A stretch of DNA of 64,000 bases, taken from NCBI GenBank assembly GCA_013388855.1, contig JACAEM010000018.1:62001-126000 (forward strand), in the 5' to 3' direction. Positions 52,004-61,766 of the stretch are shown piece by piece (position 1 is the stretch's first letter; each line of letters opens with the position of its first letter). Made by a program: the position numbers and the translations under genes. Below the pieces are notes generated by a model. It did not search any database. It saw nothing but the letters and a program-made list of their open reading frames with translations, and was not told the DNA's origin. This stretch comes from Chloroflexota bacterium (GTDB taxonomy: Bacteria; Chloroflexota; Anaerolineae; Anaerolineales; Villigracilaceae).

Positions 52004-52824
52004 TTCTCGCAGAGCCTTTCCCATTCAGGGATGCTCAACGTCTCTGCGCGGCGCTGCGGATCGATGCCTGCCTGGGTGAGCAAGTTTGCCGCGTTGGCAG
52101 GGGGGATGCGCAAGCCGGAGGAAAGCGAATTGCGGAGCGTCTTTCTTTTCTGGCTGAAACCGGCTTTGATCACTTCAAAAAATGTTTCAAGCAGTTCGCG
52201 TTTTACCTGCGGTTCCGGGTGGACATCGAGACAGAGGACAGCCGAATCTACTTTGGGAGCGGGGAAGAACGCACCCGCCGGGATGCGCGCCGCAATGCGC
52301 GGTGTGCCGTAGACTTGCACGCTCAAAGCCAGCAGACTCATGCCACCGGGCGCGGCGCAGATTCGGTCCGCAACCTCTTTTTGGATGGTCAGCACAATAC
52401 GGCGCGGCTGGGGTTTGTTTTCCAGCAGATGGCGGATGATGGCGGATGTGATGTAGTAGGGAATGTTCGCGACAACCAGATAGCCGGGCCGATTGACCAA
52501 CTCCGATGGTTTGAACTCGAGAATGTCGCCGTGGATTAAACGGATATTGGTGTACGGGGCGAGAACAGCCTTCAATAGCGGGAACAGGTTCCCATCCAGT
52601 TCGACCGCTACAACTTCCCCGGCGGCGACTGCCAGATAGCGCGTCAAACTTCCCAGCCCGGGACCGATTTCCAGCACGGAGTCTGTCGGCTGGAGCTCTG
52701 CGGCGGAGGCGATCTTTTCCAGGGCGATGGGGTCTTGCAAAAAATTCTGCCCGAGGCTTTTATCGGCGCGTAAGCCATGTCGCTTCAATAAATTTGCGAC
52801 GTTAAGAGGCGGAATTTCGTTCAT
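51979..52824 (-). CDS. rsmA: 16S rRNA (adenine1518/1519-N6) dimethyltransferase
   Basis: The ~281-residue product dimethylates two adjacent adenines near the 3' end of 16S rRNA. SLGQNFLQDP near residue 23 begins the SAM fold, VLEIGPGLGSLTRYL near 49 is motif I, and VVANIPYYITSAII near 115 is the NxPY-type catalytic motif. FSQKRKTLRNSL lies near the end. I chose ATG 52824 because it overlaps the upstream LCP stop (ATGA). Confidence 0.95.
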   Translation of the reverse strand: MNEIPPLNVANLLKRHGLRADKSLGQNFLQDPIALEKIASAAELQPTDSVLEIGPGLGSLTRYLAVAAGEVVAVELDGNLFPLLKAVLAPYTNIRLIHGDILEFKPSELVNRPGYLVVANIPYYITSAIIRHLLENKPQPRRIVLTIQKEVADRICAAPGGMSLLALSVQVYGTPRIAARIPAGAFFPAPKVDSAVLCLDVHPEPQVKRELLETFFEVIKAGFSQKRKTLRNSLSSGLRIPPANAANLLTQAGIDPQRRAETLSIPEWERLCEKIKTDSHH

Positions 52825-53975
52825 GGGCAAAATGGGACCTCTTCTTTGTCGTTCTCGGGCGTACCGGAGATGGGAGGCCAAGTGCCGGCATGAAATTGCT
52901 CGATATAGTCGCGCAGAACGTCGTAATCAACATCCCAGACAAAGACCCTTGCCTTGAAGACCGGATCGTAAATGCGGGTCTGTGCAAAGAGTTCCTGAGG
53001 AAATGTAGCAAAGCGGATGTTTTCCGGATCGATCTGCGTGCTGATGCATGCCAGTTGTCCGAGTTGTGCGGGGCTGAGGTCGGTTTGCACCGAGTCGCGG
53101 AAGGATTTGATCAGGTCGGGGATTTTTGTCACGACGGATGGACTGGCGAGTTTGTCGCGCAGGGCGCAGATGACGCGGTCCTGGTTTTCCTCGCGATTGA
53201 AGACACCTGAGATGCGGATGCGTGCCAGGGTGAGAGCGCGGTCTCCATCGAGGTGGTGTTCGCCTTCAGGAAAGACCAGGCGCTGGCTTCGGTCTTCCGC
53301 GGTGCGACCATCCACGGCTTTGGGCAGGTAGACGTCGATGCCGCCGACCGCGTTCACGATCTTGACGAAGGTCTTCATGTTGACCGCCGCGTAGTGATCG
53401 ATCTGCGTGCCAAAGTTGAGAGTGAGCGTGCGCGAAAGCAGACCGGGTCCTTGGGCGGGGTCGTTGGTGTATCCAAAGCCTCGATTGCCGTAGAGATATG
53501 CCTGGTTGAGTTTTTCGTGATCCTGACCGTTCAGGTTATCGGCGATGTCGGGAATCTCCACCCACAGGTCGCGCGGAATTTCGAGCACGGTGACCCGCGG
53601 ATTCACGAAGTCCACGCGCACAAGGCGGATCACATCGGCAAGCCCATAGCTGTAGCTCTCGCCGCGCTGATCACTCCCGACGACGAGAATGTTCATTACA
53701 GGCGGCGCACCACACAAGCCGACATTGGGAGTGATGGTCGGGAGAGGAGAGGCTTGCGAAACGGGATCCAGCGTCGACGACGCGAGGCGCGTGGCTGTCG
53801 CGTTGGCATCCGGCGTCCATGTGGCAGGGAGTCCAAATGGGGTGACGGTTGGATAGATCTGAAGCGGAGGTCCGAGCGGCGTCTGCCAGCGCGGCCCAAT
53901 CCAAACGACAAGCCCGGCAATGGAGACCGCGACCACGATGAAGAATGAAATGGCGGCTTTCTGGAATTTTCTCAT
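52821..53975 (-). CDS. LytR-CpsA-Psr (LCP) family protein
   Basis: The 384-residue product has one N-terminal membrane segment (AAISFFIVVAVSIAGLVVWI), a Pro/Thr-rich spacer, and an LCP domain from about residue 95 (MNILVVGSDQR, DVIRLVRVDF, LEIPRDLWVEIP, RALTLARIR). LCP enzymes transfer polyprenyl-linked glycopolymers to the cell envelope. It is flanked by the DUF348-G5-3D gene and rsmA on the same strand. Confidence 0.92.
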   Translation of the reverse strand: MRKFQKAAISFFIVVAVSIAGLVVWIGPRWQTPLGPPLQIYPTVTPFGLPATWTPDANATATRLASSTLDPVSQASPLPTITPNVGLCGAPPVMNILVVGSDQRGESYSYGLADVIRLVRVDFVNPRVTVLEIPRDLWVEIPDIADNLNGQDHEKLNQAYLYGNRGFGYTNDPAQGPGLLSRTLTLNFGTQIDHYAAVNMKTFVKIVNAVGGIDVYLPKAVDGRTAEDRSQRLVFPEGEHHLDGDRALTLARIRISGVFNREENQDRVICALRDKLASPSVVTKIPDLIKSFRDSVQTDLSPAQLGQLACISTQIDPENIRFATFPQELFAQTRIYDPVFKARVFVWDVDYDVLRDYIEQFHAGTWPPISGTPENDKEEVPFCP

Positions 53976-53979
53976 GAGG

Positions 53980-55176
53980 TCATTCGAGGATGTACAAAAT
54001 GTTCGTCGGCACGGGGGTCAGAAAATACACTGTGACCCATGAAGACCAGCCCACGTAATCGGCGTCGCTATACCCAAGGTCGATCCACGGCTTGCCCACG
54101 CATCCACCGCAGACATCTTCCACGGTGGCGCGCCCGTAGCCGGGGATGTATACCGGCTGCCCTTGCATGGCGAGGTACCAGTTGAGTCGCAACCCGACCA
54201 TGCCCTTTTTCAGCTGTTTGCCGCTGGCGGTGGTAGAGCCGCAGTTTGCCACACCTGAATTGCATGGCGAATAGGACGTAGCATACATTTGCACTGCTCG
54301 CCAATATTCGATCTGTACGCCATCCACGGTGGCGGTCTTGATTTCGATCTTGGTGCCATAGGCAAGCACCCGTTTCTCCGGAGGGCGTACCACCGTTTCA
54401 TTCTCGGTCACGCGCGAGACTTCCACGCCGTCTTCATAGCGGATGCGGATGCGCTGGACGCTCAGTCCGCTGGAGCCGGGGTCGAGGATCTGCGTCTGGT
54501 CGAGTGGGACCTCCGCAGAGGCGATCAACTCGCTCTCGAAAGGGATGGGTTTCTGTGCCAAAATGACCGACTCGCTGACCCGCACAACCTTGATCTGCCC
54601 ATCGGGCGGGAGCGGTTCTTTCTCAGCCGGGAGGCTGTAATCGAGCCCATTGAGCGGAATCCCAGCCTCAGCCAGCGCCTCGCCAACCGTCCGCGCGGAG
54701 GATCGGATTTGGGTGGTCTTTCCGTCGGTTGCGATGGTGAGGGGGACAGATGGATGATAGTTAATGGTTAACAGGCTGGAGATGGGAGTATTGGCGGGTG
54801 GGTCGACCTTGTCACTGGAGCGGAGTTGGATGCCTGCTTCCTGCAAAGCTTCTCCTATCGTGAACGCGGAGGTTTGCACCTGTTTTTGCCCATCTGGCGA
54901 AACGATGGTCACATTCACTGCACGGCGAATCTGAAGAACAATGGGATCTGTTTCAATAGGCTGGTCAGGCGCAACAGAAAGTCCGCTGGAGAGAACACGG
55001 TCATTGGGTTGTAGCGTGATTCCCGCTTGGGTCAGTATCGCCGCTGGGACACGCTCCTCCGTTTGAAGAGCGACGGGCATCCCATCGTCGATGATCAAGA
55101 CGGTGAGGGGAGTGGTTGGCTGGCAGGCGAAGAGGAAAAAAGTGAGAAATAGTGCCAGTCCGCTGGAGATTTTCAT
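53980..55176 (-). CDS. DUF348-G5-3D domain lipoprotein
   Basis: The ~398-residue product starts with a lipoprotein signal (LALFLTFFLFAC, Cys18). DUF348-like repeats follow (VTIVSPDGQKQVQTSAFTIG; LTIATDGKTTQIRSSARTVG), then a G5-like region, and a C-terminal 3D domain (QMYATSYSPC, TASGKQLKKGMVGL, DVCGGCVGKPWIDLGY). This layout recalls YabE/Rpf-like wall proteins. The 3D domain has conserved Asp residues of a possible glycan lyase. I chose ATG 55176 because the lipobox fits; the upstream ATG at 55215 would spoil the signal. Confidence 0.88.
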   Translation of the reverse strand: MKISSGLALFLTFFLFACQPTTPLTVLIIDDGMPVALQTEERVPAAILTQAGITLQPNDRVLSSGLSVAPDQPIETDPIVLQIRRAVNVTIVSPDGQKQVQTSAFTIGEALQEAGIQLRSSDKVDPPANTPISSLLTINYHPSVPLTIATDGKTTQIRSSARTVGEALAEAGIPLNGLDYSLPAEKEPLPPDGQIKVVRVSESVILAQKPIPFESELIASAEVPLDQTQILDPGSSGLSVQRIRIRYEDGVEVSRVTENETVVRPPEKRVLAYGTKIEIKTATVDGVQIEYWRAVQMYATSYSPCNSGVANCGSTTASGKQLKKGMVGLRLNWYLAMQGQPVYIPGYGRATVEDVCGGCVGKPWIDLGYSDADYVGWSSWVTVYFLTPVPTNILYILE

Positions 55177-55182
55177 ATGGGT

Positions 55183-55188
55183 ATTATA
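55183..55188 (-). promoter_or_regulatory. -10 box six bases before the 3D-lipoprotein ATG
   Basis: TATAAT on the minus strand is followed by ACCCAT and the ATG, the same geometry as at 36894. No good -35 is seen. Confidence 0.4.
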
Positions 55189-55190
55189 AA

Positions 55191-55609
55191 TCAGCGGAGC
55201 GGGTGCGCCATCCACACATTAGGCTCGATGTAAATGCCTTCGTCCTTTTCCACGTCCATATTCATCGGGTTGAGCGCACCGGGGATGTGGTAGGGTCCGC
55301 TTTGTGGAAATTTCAAGCCGGTCCATTCCTCCCATTCCGCACGGGTGCCGCGGATGGTCATGGCTTGGTGGCAGGGTTTGAGAATCAGCGCACCTGCCCG
55401 GGCATAGACTCTCAGCTAGGCGTCGAAGGGCAAGCCTTCCTCGTTTGTCCACGTGATGTAATCGTCAATGCTCGTGAGCGGATATTTGCTCTTTTGGTTC
55501 GGTCGTACTGGCGCAACGAGGTGCAGGATGCTTCGGCGATGTCGCCAGCCTGGTTGCGATAATTGGGCAGGTCGTTCGGGGTGATAATCTTGTAACGGTT
55601 TGCGTTCAT
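55191..55609 (-). pseudogene. GNAT acetyltransferase, internally deleted
   Basis: ATG 55609 begins NRYKIITPNDLPNYRNQAGD, an acetyltransferase-like start, but after ~28 residues the frame shifts straight to LVAPVRPNQKSKYPL, near the end of the GNAT core, so roughly 130 central residues including the acetyl-CoA site appear deleted. The new frame meets TAG at 55417-55419, where relatives have Trp (PFDA-stop-LRVYARAG). It then continues TIRGTRAEWEEWTGLKFP and IYIEPNVWMAHPLR to the natural stop. Deletion, frameshift and nonsense codon all point to a dead gene. Confidence 0.7.
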
Positions 55610-55892
55610 GCAGGTATGTTGTCCTTGACGTATTGGATAAGTTCAATGGCAGGCGCGGGCAGGTCAAATTCCTGGGGCGTGGGCTTGGGGCAAGCAGGGC
55701 AAGGTGGATGATGTCAGTCCATTTGCCGCCGAGTTTTGCCTGTGCCCATCGTGCCGCGACCGGCTTGGAAACGATTGTACCGTGTTCGAGTGTGTGCAAC
55801 ACCCGGCACATAGTCAGGATGGCTTTTGTGCTGGCGAGAAGCCGAAGCAGGAGTTTGTTCACTTCGGGGTAGGGAGTGGGGTTTGGATTCAT
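55606..55892 (-). pseudogene. Aminoglycoside-type nucleotidyltransferase, internally deleted
   Basis: ATG 55892 begins NPNPTPYPEVNKLLLRLL, the start of DUF4111-type nucleotidyltransferases, and then runs directly into TMCRVLHTLEHGTIVSKPVA from the C-terminal helical part. The catalytic GSxxxGD region is missing. A later frameshift moves the true end, QEFDLPAPAIELIQYVKDN, to another frame. The stop overlaps the next ATG (ATGA), so the two dead genes were once coupled. Confidence 0.65.
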
Positions 55893-55894
55893 TT

Positions 55895-57508
<1,614 letters not shown>

Positions 57509-57528
57509 AAGAGCCTGTAGTGTTGTGT

Positions 57529-57600
57529 GTCACCCTGAGCGGTGGTGAAGGGTCTCTACGCAGGTGGGCGAGATTCTTCGCTTTGCTCAGGATGACATGG
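57529..57600. repeat. CACCCTGAGC-type repeat in the ABC-F leader
   Basis: TCACCCTGAGCGGTGGTGAA plus GGGTCTC at one end and GCGAGATTCTTCGCTTTGCT plus CAGGATGACA at the other are the two arms of a common interspersed bacterial repeat. It lies between the terminator and the ABC-F start. Confidence 0.65.
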
Positions 57601-57606
57601 GCAATT

Positions 57607-57635
57607 AAAAACAAAAACCGAGGGCAAGCCCTCGG
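57607..57635 (-). terminator. Leader terminator of the ABC-F gene
   Basis: On the minus strand CCGAGGGC-TT-GCCCTCGG is followed by TTTTTGTTTTT. It lies about 100 bases before the ABC-F ATG and after a short leader frame, as expected for attenuation. Confidence 0.85.
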
Positions 57636-57687
57636 CTGGAATCAAACAAGTAGCCACGCGGGTTGGTGCCCTAAAAATACATTTGGA

Positions 57688-57705
57688 CTACAGGTTATCA
57701 GTCAT
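57688..57705 (-). CDS. Five-residue leader peptide MTDNL
   Basis: ATG ACT GAT AAC CTG TAG on the minus strand, with AGGAG (57718-57714) eight bases ahead. Very short leader frames before a terminator are known for antibiotic-inducible ABC-F genes, where a stalled ribosome prevents termination. The role here is inferred. Confidence 0.45.
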   Translation of the reverse strand: MTDNL

Positions 57706-57737
57706 TCACTTCGCTCCTACTAATCACGGACGGGCAG

Positions 57738-57766
57738 ATTATATCATGGGTTTTGTGAGCGATTAA
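57738..57766 (-). promoter_or_regulatory. Promoter of the ABC-F leader
   Basis: TATAAT (57743-57738) on the minus strand with a weak -35 TTAATC (57766-57761) at a 17-base spacing. The -35 overlaps the end of the CDF gene. Confidence 0.5.
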
Positions 57767-58422
57767 TCCTCGCAATAATCTTCATCACAATCACATTCCA
57801 TCCCCGCCGCCTTCTCAAAAGCTTCCTTGCCTTCTCTGTACGAAAACCAGATTAGTCCCAGCGCGCCGATGGAATCGATAAAACCAAAACCAGTCAATTC
57901 GTAGACAAGACTGGACGCCAGTAGCACGACCGACATGTAAACGCAGACCATTGTACAGTTCGCATCGGAAAGGATCGGCTGGGAGTTGAGCGCGCGTCCC
58001 AGCCTTCGTTTTCCGCTGACAAGCGCCCACATGACGGCGATGGAAACAACCGAGATGATGAGTCCAGGCAGGGTTGTTTCGGGCTTGTGACCCACAACGA
58101 TGTTATAGATGGCGGTTCCAGCCAGGCCGGCAACAAGCAGGTAAAACGCCATGCCAGTGACGCGGAGCGCGGTCCGCTCGAATTGGGTGCGGGATGTTTC
58201 GGGGTTCTGGCGGATGCGCAACACCATTGCCAGGATGCCAATGCCGGACATGACCTCGATGAACGAGTCTACGCCAAAGCCGAAGAGGGTCAATGCCTCG
58301 TCGGAAAAACCGAAGAAGACCGAGATCAATCCCTCGGCGAGGTTGTAAAAAATAGTGAATAGCGCCAGCCACAGGGTGTAGGTCCAGTAGCGATCGGTCA
58401 ATACACGGGTAAGCGCGGTCAT
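57763..58422 (-). CDS. Cation-efflux (CDF-like) membrane protein
   Basis: The 219-residue product has about five to six membrane segments, with LAEGLISVFFG and GVDSFIEVMSGIG early and MVCVYMSVVLLASSLVYE later, the layout of a CDF transporter membrane domain without the usual cytoplasmic tail. It ends in an acidic, Cys-rich stretch (CDCDEDYCED) that may bind metal. Some HxxxD-type CDF residues are not obvious, so substrate and direction are uncertain. Confidence 0.75.
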   Translation of the reverse strand: MTALTRVLTDRYWTYTLWLALFTIFYNLAEGLISVFFGFSDEALTLFGFGVDSFIEVMSGIGILAMVLRIRQNPETSRTQFERTALRVTGMAFYLLVAGLAGTAIYNIVVGHKPETTLPGLIISVVSIAVMWALVSGKRRLGRALNSQPILSDANCTMVCVYMSVVLLASSLVYELTGFGFIDSIGALGLIWFSYREGKEAFEKAAGMECDCDEDYCED

Positions 58423-58531
58423 GAATGCTCCTACAGATGGGTTCTCGGAGGAACCACCTGGATAGAATTTGATTTAAGATGGGGTGTCTGATAGAATTTT
58501 ATTCGAAAATATATTTATTCAGGAGGTCGAT

Positions 58532-58936
58532 ATGAAAAAAGTGTCTTTTGTTCTTCTGCTTGGGTTGATCCTGACGTTGGCGGCGTGCGGCAACGGGGGA
58601 TCCTCCACCACCATCAATGTCTTGTTCACAGATTTTGCGTTCAATCCTACAGAGTTTACCATACCTGCAGGTCAGGAAATAACCGTTAATGCCACCAACA
58701 ATGGCGCAGTCGTGCATGAATTTGTTATCATGAAGTATGGGCAGACGATCGGCGATACCTTTGGCGACGAAGACGAAGAAAATATCTATTGGGAGGTCGA
58801 GGTCGATCCTGGTCAGTCTAAAACCGAGACTTTCACGGCGCCTACTGAACCGGGAGAGTACCAGTTGGTTTGCGGTACAGAGGGTCACTTCGCGGCTGGC
58901 ATGTACGGAAAGATCATTGTTGTGGCCGGGGAATAA
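58532..58936 (+). CDS. Cupredoxin-like lipoprotein
   Basis: The 134-residue product has a lipoprotein signal ending LAAC (Cys19) and one cupredoxin domain. The type 1 copper ligands are visible: His in VVHEFV, and Cys, His and Met in VCGTEGHFAAGM. It would carry electrons or bind copper at the outer face of the membrane. AGGAGG (58521-58526) sets the start at ATG 58532. Confidence 0.9.
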   Translation: MKKVSFVLLLGLILTLAACGNGGSSTTINVLFTDFAFNPTEFTIPAGQEITVNATNNGAVVHEFVIMKYGQTIGDTFGDEDEENIYWEVEVDPGQSKTETFTAPTEPGEYQLVCGTEGHFAAGMYGKIIVVAGE

Positions 58937-58989
58937 TCCAAAGCATATCTGAATATCGGTTGAAGGCTTTTTCCAATTACAATTCAGGT

Positions 58990-59766
58990 ATGGAGAAAAA
59001 CCTGATCACCGGGTTGAGCAATCCGCTTGTCAAACAGGTGCGTTCTCTGAAACATAAGAAGGCACGGGACGAAAGTGGTTTATTCCTTGTGGAGGGGATC
59101 CATCATGTAGGAGAAGCCCTCGAAGCGAAATGGGAGGCGGAGTCCATTCTCTATGCACCCGACTTGTTGTCGAGCCGTTATGCCCGCGACCTGGTCGTCC
59201 GCCTCGGGGCGAAGACTCAGCCTGTTTCTGCACAAGTGATGGAATCTCTGGCTGACAAGGAAAACCCGCAGGGTATCCTGGCGGTCATGCGACAGAGACG
59301 GTTCCAGTTCTCCAGCCTCCCGCCCCCGTCAAAATCCGTTGCCCTTGTCTCTCCGCAGGACCCGGGGAACGTCGGCACGATCCTCCGCACCATGGATGCC
59401 GCCGGCGCCGATGTCCTGTTTCTGCTCGATGGCGGTGTGGATGTGTATCATCCCACCGTGATTCGCTCCAGCATGGGCACCCTGTTTTGGAAGCCGATTA
59501 TCCAGACTTCGTTCGATGAATTCATTCAATGGGCACGCGCCAGGAAATGCCAACTCATTGGCACATCCGCACATGGCGATGTAGATTATCATACCCTTGT
59601 CCCGCAACTCCCTTGGGCACTGGTGCTGGGAAACGAACAAAAAGGACTTTCCTCCGAGCAAACCAGCGCCTGCGATGTAACTGTCTCTCTGCCCATGAAA
59701 GGGCGCGTCAGTTCGTTGAATCTGGCGGTGGCGGCGGGGGTGTTGTTGTATGCTTTAAACGTGTAG
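58990..59766 (+). CDS. TrmH/SpoU-family RNA 2'-O-methyltransferase
   Basis: The 258-residue product has an N-terminal RNA-binding part (NPLVKQVRSLKHKKARDESG, FLVEGIHHVGEAL) and a SPOUT fold with the three motifs SPQDPGNVGTILRTMDAAG near residue 118, ALVLGNEQKGLSSEQ near 212 and LPMKGRVSSLNLAVAAG near 236. It probably methylates rRNA. TACAAT lies six bases before ATG 58990, so the transcript may be leaderless. Confidence 0.92.
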   Translation: MEKNLITGLSNPLVKQVRSLKHKKARDESGLFLVEGIHHVGEALEAKWEAESILYAPDLLSSRYARDLVVRLGAKTQPVSAQVMESLADKENPQGILAVMRQRRFQFSSLPPPSKSVALVSPQDPGNVGTILRTMDAAGADVLFLLDGGVDVYHPTVIRSSMGTLFWKPIIQTSFDEFIQWARARKCQLIGTSAHGDVDYHTLVPQLPWALVLGNEQKGLSSEQTSACDVTVSLPMKGRVSSLNLAVAAGVLLYALNV

Positions 59767-59790
59767 GGACACAGCATGCTGTGTCCCTAC
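59763..59790. repeat. 28-bp perfect palindrome
   Basis: GTAGGGACACAGCA and its exact complement form an unbroken palindrome that includes the TrmH-family stop codon. It lies between convergent genes and resembles an interspersed repeat centred on GGCATGCC or AGCATGCT. It may act as a transcript-end hairpin. Confidence 0.7.
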
Positions 59791-59825
59791 GGTATCGGGG
59801 TCAACTTTGGGTGCGGGATGAAGCG

Positions 59826-60056
59826 CTAGAATTCGTCTTCCTCTTCATCCCATAATTCGTCGTCTTCCTCTTCCAAATCCTCTTCGTCCCATTCCTCCCC
59901 TTCTTCTTCCGCCTCCCACTCGTCTTCTGCGGCGGCTTCATCGGTGGGGGAATAGGTGGCGCAACCGGTGTCTGGGTCGATTTCCACTGCAGCGGCACTG
60001 CATAAGCCTTCGTCTAGGAATACACAATCCATGTAATGACACTTGATGCGGGGCAT
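59826..60056 (-). CDS. Small Cys-containing protein with acidic tail
   Basis: The 76-residue product begins MPRIKCHYMDCVFLDEGLC and has CATYSP, four Cys in all, a pattern that may bind a metal. From residue 40 it is almost wholly Glu, Asp and Trp. I know no function. It starts one base after the VKOR stop on the same strand. Confidence 0.75.
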   Translation of the reverse strand: MPRIKCHYMDCVFLDEGLCSAAAVEIDPDTGCATYSPTDEAAAEDEWEAEEEGEEWDEEDLEEEDDELWDEEEDEF

Positions 60057-60494
60057 TCATTCCTCCTGGAGTTGGGGTTGTTGGACCAGGCGGATGACCG
60101 AGAGAATAAAGATTACGGTCATTGCCGCCTGCGATGTTATACAAAACGGACAATATTCCTGCAACAGCGCAACTTCAACGTAGATCAGGTACAACGTGAA
60201 AAGAAAACCGGTGAGCGAAAGCCCAAAGAAAATCATCGAGCCATTTTCTTTGAAGAAACCGACCTTTTTTTCAAGGAAAAGCACAGCCAGGATCGCCGAG
60301 TATCCAACCACCCCCAATACAGCCACCGGGATGCCATTGATCTCCGAATAGCGGCTGGCATTCACCACGGAACAGCCCCCGGAACCGATGCACATTTTTT
60401 CGTTGTCCGTCAGTTTGTAGATTGTCATGTAAATCGAGACCAGCAAACCGAGGATTGTCAATCCGATTGCAAGTTGTGAGAGCCGCTTATTCAT
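60057..60494 (-). CDS. Vitamin K epoxide reductase (VKOR) family protein
   Basis: The 145-residue membrane protein has four hydrophobic segments, the CIGSGGCSVVNASRYSEING loop with its Cys pair and Ser, and the redox motif CPFC near residue 116. Bacterial VKOR reoxidises DsbA-like proteins using quinone. No thioredoxin-like partner is adjacent; the small Cys protein downstream is a possible, unproven partner. Confidence 0.92.
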   Translation of the reverse strand: MNKRLSQLAIGLTILGLLVSIYMTIYKLTDNEKMCIGSGGCSVVNASRYSEINGIPVAVLGVVGYSAILAVLFLEKKVGFFKENGSMIFFGLSLTGFLFTLYLIYVEVALLQEYCPFCITSQAAMTVIFILSVIRLVQQPQLQEE

Positions 60495-60500
60495 GTATCC

Positions 60501-61733
60501 TCATAACAACCAGGCGTTTACTTCCTGACCAGCAGGCACGCATTTTACACCAGCGGGGATAATAAGTAAAGCGTTTGCTTGTACCAGGGAGTGCAGGTTA
60601 CCTGAGCCCTGATGACCTGTCAACCGGGCGGTGAAAACGCCATTTTCCTCATGGACGTGAGCGCGGAGGTAGCTCTCGCGCCCGTCGGAGTCGATCTCTT
60701 CCTCGCATCGCGCCCGAACCGTCTGCCGGATTCCGTTTTGTAAGCCGCTCAACTTCCCGATGGCTGCGCGCACAAATACCTCAAACCCCACGAATGCCGA
60801 AACCGGATTCCCCGGCAAGCCGATGAACGGGATGTTCCGATACTGCCCGAAGGCCAGCGGTTTTCCGGGGCGCATGTTCACGCGCCAGAAATCCATTTTG
60901 CCGTTCGATTCGATCACTTCCTTGATGAAGTCGAACGCGCCTACGCTGACGCCTGCGGAGGAGAGAATCAAATCCACCTTTTGCGCTTCCGCTTCATCGA
61001 GCAATTTTTTGACAGACTCGCGATCATCCCTTGCCACTCCCAGGCGGACCGGCTCCGCACCGGTGGATTCAATCAACGCCGCAATGGTGTATGAGTTTGA
61101 GTCTCTGATCTTGCCGGGTTCAAGTGGGGCATCCACGGCAATCAGTTCATCGCCGGAGGACAGCATGGCAATTCTGGGTCTTTGATAGACAATCACCGAG
61201 GAAATGCCCAGCATGGCCAGCAAACCAAGGTCCTGCGGTTTGAGGCGGCGCCCCTTTTCGAGAACAGTATTGCCAGAGCGAATATCCATGCCGCGCGGAC
61301 GGATGTTATTCCCTATCTTGGCGGCTTTGAAGATCTGGACCTGATCGGGGACGGTGGAACCGGCATCGCGGTTCTCGAAATTGGTGTCTTCCACCGGGAC
61401 GACTGCATCGGCTCCTGACGGAATTTGTGCTCCCGTCATAATACGCGCGGCTTGTCCGGGCGCAAGAGAAATGGTCGGGGCATGCCCGGCTGGAATATCG
61501 GCGACCACGCTCAGGCTTCGCGGCGAAGCGGTCGACGCGTCTGTCACATCCTCCGCGCGGACGGCGAATCCGTCCATCGAGGAGTTGTCGAAAAGCGGAA
61601 GGTCATCCAACGCGATGATGTCCTGCGCCAAAACGCGATTTGAACATTCAGCCAGGTTTACCGTCTCGGTCGTAACGGGATGAAGTTGAGAAAGTATGCG
61701 TTCCCGAGCCTGATCCACACTTAATAAAGCCAT
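60501..61733 (-). CDS. moeA: Molybdopterin molybdenumtransferase
   Basis: The 410-residue enzyme inserts molybdate into adenylated molybdopterin. LPLFDNSSMDGFAVRAED near residue 44, IMTGAQIPSGADAVVPVED near 98, LSSGDEL near 193, SSAGVSVGAFDF near 258 and GLPGNPVSA near 308 are all family motifs. GAGGTAAT precedes the ATG. It indicates molybdoenzymes in this organism. Confidence 0.95.
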   Translation of the reverse strand: MALLSVDQARERILSQLHPVTTETVNLAECSNRVLAQDIIALDDLPLFDNSSMDGFAVRAEDVTDASTASPRSLSVVADIPAGHAPTISLAPGQAARIMTGAQIPSGADAVVPVEDTNFENRDAGSTVPDQVQIFKAAKIGNNIRPRGMDIRSGNTVLEKGRRLKPQDLGLLAMLGISSVIVYQRPRIAMLSSGDELIAVDAPLEPGKIRDSNSYTIAALIESTGAEPVRLGVARDDRESVKKLLDEAEAQKVDLILSSAGVSVGAFDFIKEVIESNGKMDFWRVNMRPGKPLAFGQYRNIPFIGLPGNPVSAFVGFEVFVRAAIGKLSGLQNGIRQTVRARCEEEIDSDGRESYLRAHVHEENGVFTARLTGHQGSGNLHSLVQANALLIIPAGVKCVPAGQEVNAWLL

Positions 61734-61766
61734 ATTACCTCACTTGAATCGGAAATTAGAATTGCC

